From assembly GCA_043783625.1 (NCBI GenBank), contig JAYVZE010000077.1, positions 1 to 64,000 of the forward strand: a stretch of DNA of 64,000 nucleotides, in the 5' to 3' direction. This document shows, in pieces, positions 25,659-36,119 of the stretch. The stretch's first letter is position 1; every line of letters begins with the position of its first letter. Below the pieces are notes generated by a model. The model saw only the letters and a list, made by a program, of their open reading frames with translations, searched no databases and was not told where the DNA came from. The stretch comes from JAFDVL01 sp043783625 (GTDB lineage: Bacteria; Acidobacteriota; Blastocatellia; RBC074). The translations under genes were made by a program, and so were the position numbers.

Positions 25659-26435
25659 TTAGAAAAATAATCGCCCACTTTTTTGAATATTTCTAAATTG
25701 TTGATGCGAATATTCTTTGATAATGCCAAGTTTTTTAAGACGAATTTGTATGACTCGTTTACTCACTTGAAATTGTTCTGCAAGTTTGATGTGTGTGCTG
25801 TAAAGAGAAGGATCATCACCATTTTCCAGCATTTGGAATAACGGTTTTTTGGGTACTAACAGACATGCCGAAAAGTGCTCCGCTTGTCTATGCATCCAAG
25901 GTGGCTCAATACATGCTTCAGGATCATTTTCTCGTGGTTTTAAGATTTTATGTGCTCGCTCATCAACCGTTGCAAATTTAGCAAGTAACGCTTTTTCTTC
26001 GCTTGATAGTGACTGGTCTAAGTAATTACTGCGATGATATTGCACCGTTGGCAATTCTTCGATAAATGGCAAAAAACCTGATTGAAGCTTTCCAAAATCT
26101 AAATGAAGTAGCCAATGACATGCTTCATGCCCACGAGTCATCCGCTCAATTTCTTGATGCGTTGAAAGAAAATCTGCGAAATGTAGATTTAATGTTAATG
26201 TGGCTGAAATAATGTTGGCTGATCGAGTCGGTGTTAGCGTAGCAAAAGTTTTACAATTGGGAGGATCTTCAATTGGTTCCCAAACAAGCTTAAACTTCAG
26301 GTCGTTCTCGGTAAACGAGTCTATATCAATGGGTAGTTTAGGGGTATTACGCCCACCTTCAAAATACCTGTCCAAAGTTTCTGCTGAGCGTTCTTCTATC
26401 TCGATGTCGGTGAGGAACTTTATAGGTTTCGGCAT
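25659..26435 (-). CDS. ImmA/IrrE-type metallopeptidase
   Basis: The core RGHEACHWLLHLDFG contains HEACH, the HExxH zinc motif of ImmA/IrrE (COG2856) proteases, preceded by an alpha-helix and followed by an acidic helix. ImmA-type proteases cleave XRE-family repressors to derepress mobile elements or stress genes. Downstream, HRQAEHFSACLLVPKK matches the conserved follow-on block of the family, and KLAEQFQVSKRVIQIRLKKL is a C-terminal helix-turn-helix. ATG 26435 has AGGAG 8 bases upstream; an upstream in-frame start at 26492 overlaps the XRE gene. Placed 19 bp after its likely repressor target. Confidence 0.85.
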   Translation of the reverse strand: MPKPIKFLTDIEIEERSAETLDRYFEGGRNTPKLPIDIDSFTENDLKFKLVWEPIEDPPNCKTFATLTPTRSANIISATLTLNLHFADFLSTHQEIERMTRGHEACHWLLHLDFGKLQSGFLPFIEELPTVQYHRSNYLDQSLSSEEKALLAKFATVDERAHKILKPRENDPEACIEPPWMHRQAEHFSACLLVPKKPLFQMLENGDDPSLYSTHIKLAEQFQVSKRVIQIRLKKLGIIKEYSHQQFRNIQKSGRLFF

Positions 26436-26454
26436 CAATAAATCTCCTAGTCCA

Positions 26455-26814
26455 TTATTTATTTTTAGCTGAATCTTTTGAGCGCGCTTCAAGCTCTTCG
26501 AGTAATTCTTTTATTTCATCTTTTGGCATTTCGCTTATGCGACGAAATAAACGCGCAGACTCAATACTCTCACTAAATTTATTTTCAACGATTTCAGGAA
26601 CATGACCCACTTCGCTTAGCAATAAGTCTCGTTCTTCATCCGTACATTTAATCCCATCAGCTATTTTTTCGATTGTTTCTCTTGTTGCCTTAAACTTATA
26701 ATCATTTAGCATTCGATTCAGCGTGACAAAATTAATACCAGCTTGTTCAGCCGCCTTTCTTTGAGAAATACGATATTTTTTTAATAGCTCTAATAAAACT
26801 TCAGCAAATGGCAT
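26455..26814 (-). CDS. XRE-family transcriptional regulator
   Basis: The first 60 residues (LLKKYRISQRKAAEQAG, NFVTLNRMLNDYKFKATRET) form a Cro/C1-type helix-turn-helix. The C-terminal half is highly acidic and helical (MPKDEIKELLEELEARSKD), likely for dimerisation or protease recognition. It is the first gene of a four-gene operon and is followed by an ImmA/IrrE protease, the usual repressor-antirepressor pairing. The promoter upstream is flanked by a 7-bp inverted repeat that is a good candidate for its own operator. Confidence 0.88.
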   Translation of the reverse strand: MPFAEVLLELLKKYRISQRKAAEQAGINFVTLNRMLNDYKFKATRETIEKIADGIKCTDEERDLLLSEVGHVPEIVENKFSESIESARLFRRISEMPKDEIKELLEELEARSKDSAKNK

Positions 26815-26853
26815 AAAATTCAGTTGTCCCCTATTGGTGGTATTAGTCTTACT

Positions 26854-26896
26854 GCTAACACACCGGATAGTACAAAAATGTTAGCATCAATGTCAA
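26854..26896 (-). promoter_or_regulatory. cassette promoter with inverted-repeat operator
   Basis: On the minus strand, TTGACA (26896-26891) and TACTAT (26872-26867) are separated by 18 bases, a near-consensus housekeeping promoter pointing into the XRE gene. A perfect inverted repeat, GCTAACA (26885-26879 read on the minus strand) and TGTTAGC (26860-26854), brackets the -10 box: one arm lies in the spacer, the other at about the start point. This is the expected place for a repressor to block RNA polymerase. Autoregulation by the XRE protein is inferred. Confidence 0.65.
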
Positions 26897-26987
26897 CATG
26901 TTTTTTTGATTTGAGTGCTTGTAAAATAAATTGCAATGGAGGCTGTACTTTCACCCTCTTTTTTAATTAATAACGCGGTTAGATAAT

Positions 26988-27269
26988 ATGAACACTACGA
27001 CAGACCATACTGGAGCTGTTCACAAAATTGTTAGGTTGCCGAATTCTTTGCCGAAGAATGGCGCGGTCAATCTCGAAATAGAAGAAGGAGTGTTGATTTT
27101 TAGAGCCTCGAAATTAGTACAGGATCAGATTGAAAGCTTGCTCGAAAAACAAAAGCTAAACTCCCTTTCCCAAAGCGAGAAGATAGAGTTAGATCAATAC
27201 GAAAATCTTGATGATTATCTTAGTTTTCTCAACCGCCTCACCCGTAATTTGACACAAATCCAAAATTAA
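26988..27269 (+). CDS. small antitoxin-like protein
   Basis: A 93-residue protein with a beta-rich N-terminal half (VHKIVRLPNSLPK, VNLEIEEGVLIFRAS) and a helical C-terminal half (LLEKQKLNSLSQSEKIELDQ, then LDDYLSFLNRL). The second half matches a widespread small family with the pattern LLxKxxxxxLSxxExxELxxYExLxxxL, often found beside HNH or PIN nucleases in cyanobacteria and planctomycetes. No such partner lies next to it; the downstream gene converges on it with a 2-bp gap. The start ATG 26988 has only a weak ribosome binding site. Divergent from the XRE cassette and could share its regulation. Confidence 0.6.
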   Translation: MNTTTDHTGAVHKIVRLPNSLPKNGAVNLEIEEGVLIFRASKLVQDQIESLLEKQKLNSLSQSEKIELDQYENLDDYLSFLNRLTRNLTQIQN

Positions 27270-27271
27270 AT

Positions 27272-30418
<3,147 letters not shown>

Positions 30419-30419
30419 A

Positions 30420-31271
30420 TCAAACTACTGTTGTCACAATTTCCCGGATGCCGCGTTGCAGTTCGGAATCATCGGTAATGGGGCTGGCGATAGCGATCTC
30501 GCAGGCGGTGATTGCGTCTACGCCTGCGGCGATCATTTGTGCGGCATAAACCAGCAAGCGCGTCGAGACTCCTTCTTCTAATCCATGACCTTTGAGATTG
30601 CGAACTTTCTCGCCAATTTTCACTAGCTCACGCGCTATGCTTTCCTGAACGCCGCCTTCACGAGCAACAATCTGCGCTTCGGCTTCGGCAGGAGGGTAAT
30701 CAAATTCTAACGAGATAAATCGCTGTCGCGTGGATTGCTTCAAATCCTTCAGGACGCTTTGATAGCCGGGGTTATAAGAAATCACCAGCATAAAATTATC
30801 CGGTGCGCCGAGGAGTTCTCCGATTTTTTCAACGGGTAAAACACGACGATCATCCGTCAGCGGATGAATGCAAACGATAGTGTCTTTGCGGGCTTCGACG
30901 ACTTCATCAAGGTAGCAAATTGCGCCGTGGCGAACCGCTGTAGTTAACGGGCCGTCGTGCCAAACCGTCTCTTCGCCTTCGAGCAAAAAGCGTCCGATTA
31001 AATCCGTCGCAGATAAATCTTCGTGACACGCGACGGTGATGAGCGGTAATCCCAACCGATATGCCATCGCCTGAACAAAGCGCGTTTTACCGCAACCTGT
31101 CGGCCCTTTCAGCATCACGGGAAGCTTGGCTTTAAAGGCCTTCTCAAAAATATTGGCTTCTTCCTTGACGTTCAGATAGTACGGTTCTGAAGAGATGCGA
31201 TATTTTTCTAAAACCTGATCGGAGGTGAGTGAGGCTTGCGATGTGGAATTCATAGGCGAAGTTTTTGCCAT
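30420..31271 (-). CDS. MoxR-type AAA+ ATPase (NorQ/CbbQ/NirQ subfamily)
   Basis: Walker A is MLKGPTGCGKTRF, Walker B is ICYLDEVVEAR, and the sensor region ISYNPGYQSVLKDLKQSTRQ matches the NorQ/CbbQ/GpvN subfamily closely, including the CbbQ_C extension with GVSTRLLVYAA. These ATPases form hexamers that remodel a client enzyme together with the VWA partner. The start at 31271 (MAKTSPMNS) gives the family length of about 283; an in-frame TTG/GTG-type start at 31319 is less likely. It is followed after one base by the NorD-like gene, so the pair is an operon. Confidence 0.93.
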   Translation of the reverse strand: MAKTSPMNSTSQASLTSDQVLEKYRISSEPYYLNVKEEANIFEKAFKAKLPVMLKGPTGCGKTRFVQAMAYRLGLPLITVACHEDLSATDLIGRFLLEGEETVWHDGPLTTAVRHGAICYLDEVVEARKDTIVCIHPLTDDRRVLPVEKIGELLGAPDNFMLVISYNPGYQSVLKDLKQSTRQRFISLEFDYPPAEAEAQIVAREGGVQESIARELVKIGEKVRNLKGHGLEEGVSTRLLVYAAQMIAAGVDAITACEIAIASPITDDSELQRGIREIVTTVV

Positions 31272-31408
31272 GGGTAAATTAATGATCCTTTGTCTGGATT
31301 TGTGCAGTACGAAAGGCACTTATGCTAAAATAAGCCTTTATCTTAGCATCAATATTCATTGATTTGAAAATTGAAAGCCGGAAATTGAGATTCACGTAGA
31401 GATTAACA

Positions 31409-32557
31409 ATGATGATTGCAGTTGCCATGAGTGGTGGGGTGGACAGTTCAACCGCCGCCGCCTTACTAAAAAATCAGGGACACGAACTGGTCGGCTTTTC
31501 GATGCAGCTCTGGAATCAACGCCGCATCAATGTCGGGCCGGATGGCGAACCGTTGCCTTCACGTTGCTGTTCGCTGGATGATTTGTACGATGCGCGTGTC
31601 GTAGCGAATAAATTAGGCTTCCCGTTTTATATTCTAAATCTCGAAGATGAATTTGAACGCGATGTTGTTGCGCCTTTTGTTGATAATTATTTGGAAGGTA
31701 AAACTCCCAGCCCGTGCGTAGCGTGTAATTCCTATTTAAAATTCGATAAGCTTGTTGAAATGACCAAAAGCGTCGGCGCGGAGAAAGTCGCTACCGGACA
31801 TTATGCGGGCGTGACGTACGATGTAAATCGTGGTCGCTGGTTGTTGCTGCGTTCGCCGAATCGTGACAAGGATCAGTCCTATTTTTTGTTTGAATTGACA
31901 CAGGAACAATTGAGCTACGCCCTGTTTCCATTGGGCGGAATGAGCAAACAGGAAGCGCGAGACATTGCCGAAGCGGCAGGATTACCGACTGCGCAAAAAG
32001 CTGAAAGTCAGGAAATTTGCTTTATCCCGGACGGCAATTATTCAAAATTTATTGATCGGTATTTGGAAGAACAAAAAACTTTGCCGCAGCCGTTAGTTCA
32101 AATCGAAAATTTGAAACGCCCGAACGCTCCACAGATCGGAAATATTGTGACGACAGAAGGCGAAGTGATTGGCGAACATTCAGGCATTCATCGCTACACG
32201 ATTGGACAACGGCGTGGCGTGGGGATTTCTCCATCAAGTCCGCACAGCGACCCGCTTTATGTGGTCGAAGTGGATGCAGGAAAAAATCAAGTGATCGTCG
32301 GAACACACGAAAATTTATTCAAACGCGAAATGATTGCGGTTCGTCCGAATTGGATTTCGGTGGAAAAATTAACTGAACCCATGCGCGTCACCGTGAAAAT
32401 TCGCTCACGTGCAAAGGAAGCTGAAGCTACGATTTCCGCAGGAGAAAATAATACAGTGATTGTCACCTTCGACGAACCGCAACGTGCCATTACGCCCGGG
32501 CAGGCAACAGTTTTTTTTGATGAAGATGTTGTGGTTGGTGGTGGATGGATTCAATGA
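31409..32557 (+). CDS. mnmA: tRNA-specific 2-thiouridylase
   Basis: MnmA thiolates U34 in tRNA-Lys, -Glu and -Gln. The ATP-pyrophosphatase loop AMSGGVDSSTAAALL is at the N-terminus. The two catalytic Cys residues appear in SPCVACNSYLKF and ESQEICFIPDG, and the PP-loop partner TGHYAG lies between. Length (382) is typical. Two ATG codons stand at the start; either is possible. It is divergent from the NorQ-like gene, and the next gene overlaps its end by 13 bp. Confidence 0.97.
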   Translation: MMIAVAMSGGVDSSTAAALLKNQGHELVGFSMQLWNQRRINVGPDGEPLPSRCCSLDDLYDARVVANKLGFPFYILNLEDEFERDVVAPFVDNYLEGKTPSPCVACNSYLKFDKLVEMTKSVGAEKVATGHYAGVTYDVNRGRWLLLRSPNRDKDQSYFLFELTQEQLSYALFPLGGMSKQEARDIAEAAGLPTAQKAESQEICFIPDGNYSKFIDRYLEEQKTLPQPLVQIENLKRPNAPQIGNIVTTEGEVIGEHSGIHRYTIGQRRGVGISPSSPHSDPLYVVEVDAGKNQVIVGTHENLFKREMIAVRPNWISVEKLTEPMRVTVKIRSRAKEAEATISAGENNTVIVTFDEPQRAITPGQATVFFDEDVVVGGGWIQ

Positions 32558-33048
32558 TTCAAATTGTATCGCTGCCGAGTGATGTGATGTCTATCGTGCT
32601 TGAGTGGCTGGAAGTGATTGGAGGTGTAATCATCATCTTCATGGTGATTTTCATGGTGATTGGCCTTCCTATGTGGCTCTATGAAACGAGGCAAAAAAAT
32701 AGGAAATTTCAAAATGCATTTTCTGGGCGGCAACCACTTGATGCGCAAACCTTCTACGAAAAGTATTTTCAAGCTCACGGTGTTTCATCCGACATTGTGA
32801 TAAAAATCCGAAACATTTTTGAAGAAGTGCTTGAAGCAGATTTATCTCGCTTACAAGCTACAGACGATTTAACTAAAAATTTGAGTTTCTTCTTTGATTA
32901 CGATTCGATAGCTGGAGAAGAGTTAGTAGCGAAGTTTGAAGAAGAATTTCAAATAAATATCACTTTTACTGAGGCAAGAGATGCACATTCCATTGAGGAA
33001 ATTGTGAATTTGATATGGCTCAAAGTAAATCGGGGCGCAAATAAATAA
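32545..33048 (+). CDS. membrane-anchored acyl-carrier-protein-like protein
   Basis: A membrane helix (VIGGVIIIFMVIFMVIGLPMW, about residues 24-44) is followed by a soluble domain of about 100 residues. Its second half, YDSIAGEELVAKFEEEFQI, matches the core of acyl carrier proteins, where DSL-x-x-x-EL precedes EEEF; S121 stands at the phosphopantetheine attachment position. The helical layout before it (IRNIFEEVLEAD) also fits helix 1 of ACP. A tethered ACP is unusual; some DUF1493-type proteins have a similar look but no anchor. The gene overlaps mnmA by 13 bp and ends in a terminator. Confidence 0.65.
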   Translation: MDSMIQIVSLPSDVMSIVLEWLEVIGGVIIIFMVIFMVIGLPMWLYETRQKNRKFQNAFSGRQPLDAQTFYEKYFQAHGVSSDIVIKIRNIFEEVLEADLSRLQATDDLTKNLSFFFDYDSIAGEELVAKFEEEFQINITFTEARDAHSIEEIVNLIWLKVNRGANK

Positions 33049-33076
33049 AAGGCTGAAGATTGATCTTCAGCCTTTT
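33047..33076. terminator. bidirectional terminator
   Basis: Perfect 13-bp arms AAAAGGCTGAAGA and TCTTCAGCCTTTT with a 4-base loop sit between two converging genes. The arms supply the T-run in each direction. Confidence 0.9.
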
Positions 33077-33100
33077 ATTTATTTGTGAATTAATTTCAAC

Positions 33101-33808
33101 TTACAACTTATCAACCAGTTTCACACCGGAAGGATAGTTGATTTTGAATTGATTTTCGCTGAGGCTGGGATTGACTTCCATGCCAGTAAATTTCACGAGA
33201 GTCGAATCGCCGTTGCGCTCATGCATTTGGTATTGGACAGGCAGCCAGAATTCGTTGCTCACCCATAACTCAACTTTGCTGAACGGGCTTCCGCCTTTTG
33301 GGGTCAGACTGAGCAAGGAAGTTTCTTTGCCGTTCACGAGGACATCTTTGACGTACTCGACGTTATATTCTCTGGTCAAAGATTCCAATGAACTATCAAG
33401 CCCAATTAATCCGGCATAGCTTCCCGTTTTACCTTTGGCTGCTTTTGACAAAGTGGATTTGAAAACCTGATTAATTCTTGGTTGATAAAACACCAGGCTT
33501 TCGCCGATGACGGAAACACTTTTTTGATCGGGCTTGGTGTAATCAATGCGCAGGCGGCTGTTACCTTTTCCACCCGGCTTATAAATCAACGTTCCATAGT
33601 CGGTATCAGTTGAGTTAATCTGCGGATTGTGACGTTGTTGCGTTATCGAAGTGCGCATCGAACGAAGGCCGCGATGTGCGGTCTGCATCTTCGATAAAAT
33701 TCCGGTGAGTAATTGTCCACCAGTTTTGGCTTCGGTATTTTTGTAATTCCCAAACGACGCCATCACTAGAGTTAGGGCGATGGCTAAACTAATACTACGT
33801 TTTATCAT
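33101..33808 (-). CDS. LolA-like periplasmic lipoprotein carrier
   Basis: A signal peptide (about residues 1-25) is followed by the LolA/LolB-type fold: RLRIDYTKPDQKSVSVIGES, VFYQPRINQVFKSTL, SLLSLTPKGGSPFSKVELWV, then LPVQYQMHERNGDSTLVKF and a final NQFKINYPSGVKLVDKL. LolA carries lipoproteins from the inner to the outer membrane. The ribosome binding site is TTGGAG. It is the last gene of a cluster holding an FtsX-type permease, an ATPase and a lipoprotein, which together look like a lipoprotein-sorting system. Confidence 0.85.
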   Translation of the reverse strand: MIKRSISLAIALTLVMASFGNYKNTEAKTGGQLLTGILSKMQTAHRGLRSMRTSITQQRHNPQINSTDTDYGTLIYKPGGKGNSRLRIDYTKPDQKSVSVIGESLVFYQPRINQVFKSTLSKAAKGKTGSYAGLIGLDSSLESLTREYNVEYVKDVLVNGKETSLLSLTPKGGSPFSKVELWVSNEFWLPVQYQMHERNGDSTLVKFTGMEVNPSLSENQFKINYPSGVKLVDKL

Positions 33809-33886
33809 TTCGTATAATCTCCAAGTAAAAACTACGCATAATTTTATGCGTCAGGCAAAAAATAATTTCGCCGATAGGAAGTGCGG

Positions 33887-34255
33887 TTACTGGAACCGAA
33901 CACTATAACCAGTTACTTTGCCGACAGCATCCATTTCGATTGAGCAGTGCTCAACGAGGATGTCGGGGCGAATAAATTCACGCAGATAAAGCTGCACAAC
34001 TTCTTTAGGGTCGTTTTTAAGTTTTTCAGCGGCTCCATTTTTCACCGCAAATTTATTAATGTGATTCGATTCAATGCTCCAACGTCGAACCTCTTCGTTA
34101 GGGGTTCGCAGGGGACGGTCACGGTCTCCGAAAAATCGGCTGGGAACAAAAATTACCGTGGCGATAATCAGTACGACCAGTAAGTCATATTGCCATGTCG
34201 TACGTTCGTAAGACCAGCAAATAATATTTTTGAGCGTTTCTTGCAGCTTTTTCAT
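33887..34255 (-). CDS. hypothetical single-pass membrane protein
   Basis: One membrane helix (YDLLVVLIIATVIFVPSRFF, about residues 23-42) follows a short amphipathic N-terminus. The C-terminal 80 residues are soluble and charged (EVVQLYLREFIRPDILVEHC) with a closing beta strand pair. No family is recognised. The gene lies between the ABC ATPase and lolA-like genes on the same strand, 34 bp after the ATPase, so it is probably part of that cluster. Confidence 0.7.
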   Translation of the reverse strand: MKKLQETLKNIICWSYERTTWQYDLLVVLIIATVIFVPSRFFGDRDRPLRTPNEEVRRWSIESNHINKFAVKNGAAEKLKNDPKEVVQLYLREFIRPDILVEHCSIEMDAVGKVTGYSVRFQ

Positions 34256-34289
34256 AGCAGTACCAACTTATGACGTTGTGCGCGATCAA

Positions 34290-34964
34290 TTAGTTGCTCA
34301 CAATTTGTCCGTCGCGCATCAATACTTTTCGTCCAGCCACTTCTGCCGCTTCGGGATTATGCGTAATCATGACAATAGTCTGTCCCAAATCGCGGTTCAG
34401 TTGTTGCAGCATATTCAGCACGATGTCTGAGTTTTCCGAATCCAGATTGCCAGTCGGTTCATCAGCTAAAATAATAGCTGGACGATTGATAACCGCTCGT
34501 GCAATCGCGACGCGCTGTTGCTCTCCACCTGATAGTTCTAAAGGCTTGTGCTGCATTTTATTTTCTAACTTCAGTAAGCGCAAGACTTCATGGCGTAACT
34601 CGCCGTTACCTTTGGAATCTCCACCGTGAATCGTTTCGGCTAATTTTAAATTTCCTTCGGCTGTTAGCGTCGGAAATAAATTAAATCTTTGAAAAACAAA
34701 GCCGATTTTGCGGCGACGAATATCTGTTCGTTGCGCGTCTCCGACAGCAGCTAAATCTTCGCCATCAACTAGAACTTTCCCGCTGGTTGGTTTGAGCAAA
34801 CCGCCGAGAATATGCAGCATCGTAGACTTGCCGCTGCCCGAATGCCCCATAATCGAAATGAATTCACCTTTTTCGACTGCAAGGTTGACGCCGCGCAAAG
34901 CATTCACGTCAACTTTTCCAACGCGGTAGGTCATCACCAGATTTTCTGTTTGCAAAATTGCCAT
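34290..34964 (-). CDS. LolD/MacB-type ABC transporter ATPase
   Basis: The ATPase has Walker A GHSGSGKST, signature LSGGEQQRVAIARA, and Walker B ILADEPTGNLDS with the conserved H in ITHNPEAAEV. The sequence around EPTGNLDS is that of the LolD/FtsE/MacB subfamily that works with FtsX-fold permeases. ATG 34964 (MAILQTENLVMTYRV) is the natural start; the 34997 start adds residues unlike the family. It lies 60 bp after the permease gene, with a palindrome in the gap. Confidence 0.93.
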   Translation of the reverse strand: MAILQTENLVMTYRVGKVDVNALRGVNLAVEKGEFISIMGHSGSGKSTMLHILGGLLKPTSGKVLVDGEDLAAVGDAQRTDIRRRKIGFVFQRFNLFPTLTAEGNLKLAETIHGGDSKGNGELRHEVLRLLKLENKMQHKPLELSGGEQQRVAIARAVINRPAIILADEPTGNLDSENSDIVLNMLQQLNRDLGQTIVMITHNPEAAEVAGRKVLMRDGQIVSN

Positions 34965-34979
34965 AAAGCTTAAAATGTT

Positions 34980-35020
34980 CAGAGTTACGGCTTCCAAACA
35001 CGGCTGAAGCCGTAACTCTG
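34980..35020. repeat. perfect 15-bp inverted repeat between permease and ATPase genes
   Basis: CAGAGTTACGGCTTC (34980-34994) and GAAGCCGTAACTCTG (35006-35020) are perfectly complementary. A second small stem CGGCT...AGCCG overlaps the right arm. There is no T-run on the minus strand, so it is more likely a REP-type element or mRNA stabiliser than a terminator. Confidence 0.7.
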
Positions 35021-35024
35021 AGCG

Positions 35025-36119
35025 CTATTCATAAGACAACGCTTTGACCGCATCCTGATTCGCCGCACGAACAGCCGGATAAAAAGCACCGCCAATGCCA
35101 GCCGCTAATCCAATTCCCGCTGCGACTAAAATCCATGAGAGTTGAAATTCAACGTGGAGCGTCGTCGCTGTCCGAATGCCCCAACCAATAATAAAAGCGA
35201 CGATGATGCCGACAGCGACGCCAATTAAGCTAATTGTGATGGCTTCTTTTTCAATGATGCCGATGATGAATCGTTTGGAGGCGCCGAGCGATTTTAGAAC
35301 TCCAATTTCGCGCGTCCGTTCCGTGATGGTGGTGTACATCGCCAATAAAATTACCAGCGAGCTGACAATCGTCGAAAGCACCATGATCGTTTTGATGAAG
35401 ACGTCAAGACCGGGAATCGCCCGTTCAAAACTTGGTAAATCACGCATCAACTGAATTGAATTACCCGGCAATTCGGTATTGATCCGTTTTTGGATTTCCT
35501 CCTGTTGCTCAGGGTCGGCGCACTTGACTGCAACATAAGAACATTTATTCGGAGAACTCAAATAACTTTGTAATGAGGCAAGTGACATCTTCACGCGAGC
35601 ACCAGATTCAGGGGCGTAGATGCCCGCAACTTTCAGTTTCTTACCGAAAACATCAATCGTGCTTCCGACTGTCACCTTGCTTTTGCGTGCTTTGAAATCG
35701 TCAATAATAACTTCGTCTTCAGCTTGAAATACGCGACCTTCGACAATTTTGATTCCACTCATCGCAGAATATCCGGCAAAATCAACGCCATCCACCATTT
35801 CCAGCCCAAGTCCACTGCTTCCTTTTTGTAAATACTTGCCAATTGGCGTAGCAATCTTCACGCCTGGGATTTTACTAATGCGATCAACATATCGCACATC
35901 AAGCTGGAGCCCCGAAGACGAAAGAATGTCAGATGCGCCCGGACGAGTGAACGTAATTTCAGAGCCGACGCCACGCTCACGCTTAGAACGATCATTCAGC
36001 ATGCCGCGTACCAGACCTGTATTCACGAGGATCAGCACAACGCCAAGAGCTACGCCGATCACACTGACAAGGGTGCGCGTAGGTCGTTGACGAATATTGG
36101 CAAGTATCAAACTATCCAT
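35025..36119 (-). CDS. FtsX-fold ABC transporter permease (MacB/LolE-like)
   Basis: Four membrane helices: one near the N-terminus (TLVSVIGVALGVVLILVNTG), then a large extracytoplasmic domain of about 210 residues, then three C-terminal helices ending at AVRAANQDAVKALSYE, the family ending. GVLKSLGASKRFIIGIIEKE is the typical coupling loop that contacts the ATPase. Its ATG shares one base with the stop codon of the upstream lipoprotein gene (TAATG), so translation is coupled. With the following ATPase it forms a complete ABC transporter. Confidence 0.9.
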   Translation of the reverse strand: MDSLILANIRQRPTRTLVSVIGVALGVVLILVNTGLVRGMLNDRSKRERGVGSEITFTRPGASDILSSSGLQLDVRYVDRISKIPGVKIATPIGKYLQKGSSGLGLEMVDGVDFAGYSAMSGIKIVEGRVFQAEDEVIIDDFKARKSKVTVGSTIDVFGKKLKVAGIYAPESGARVKMSLASLQSYLSSPNKCSYVAVKCADPEQQEEIQKRINTELPGNSIQLMRDLPSFERAIPGLDVFIKTIMVLSTIVSSLVILLAMYTTITERTREIGVLKSLGASKRFIIGIIEKEAITISLIGVAVGIIVAFIIGWGIRTATTLHVEFQLSWILVAAGIGLAAGIGGAFYPAVRAANQDAVKALSYE

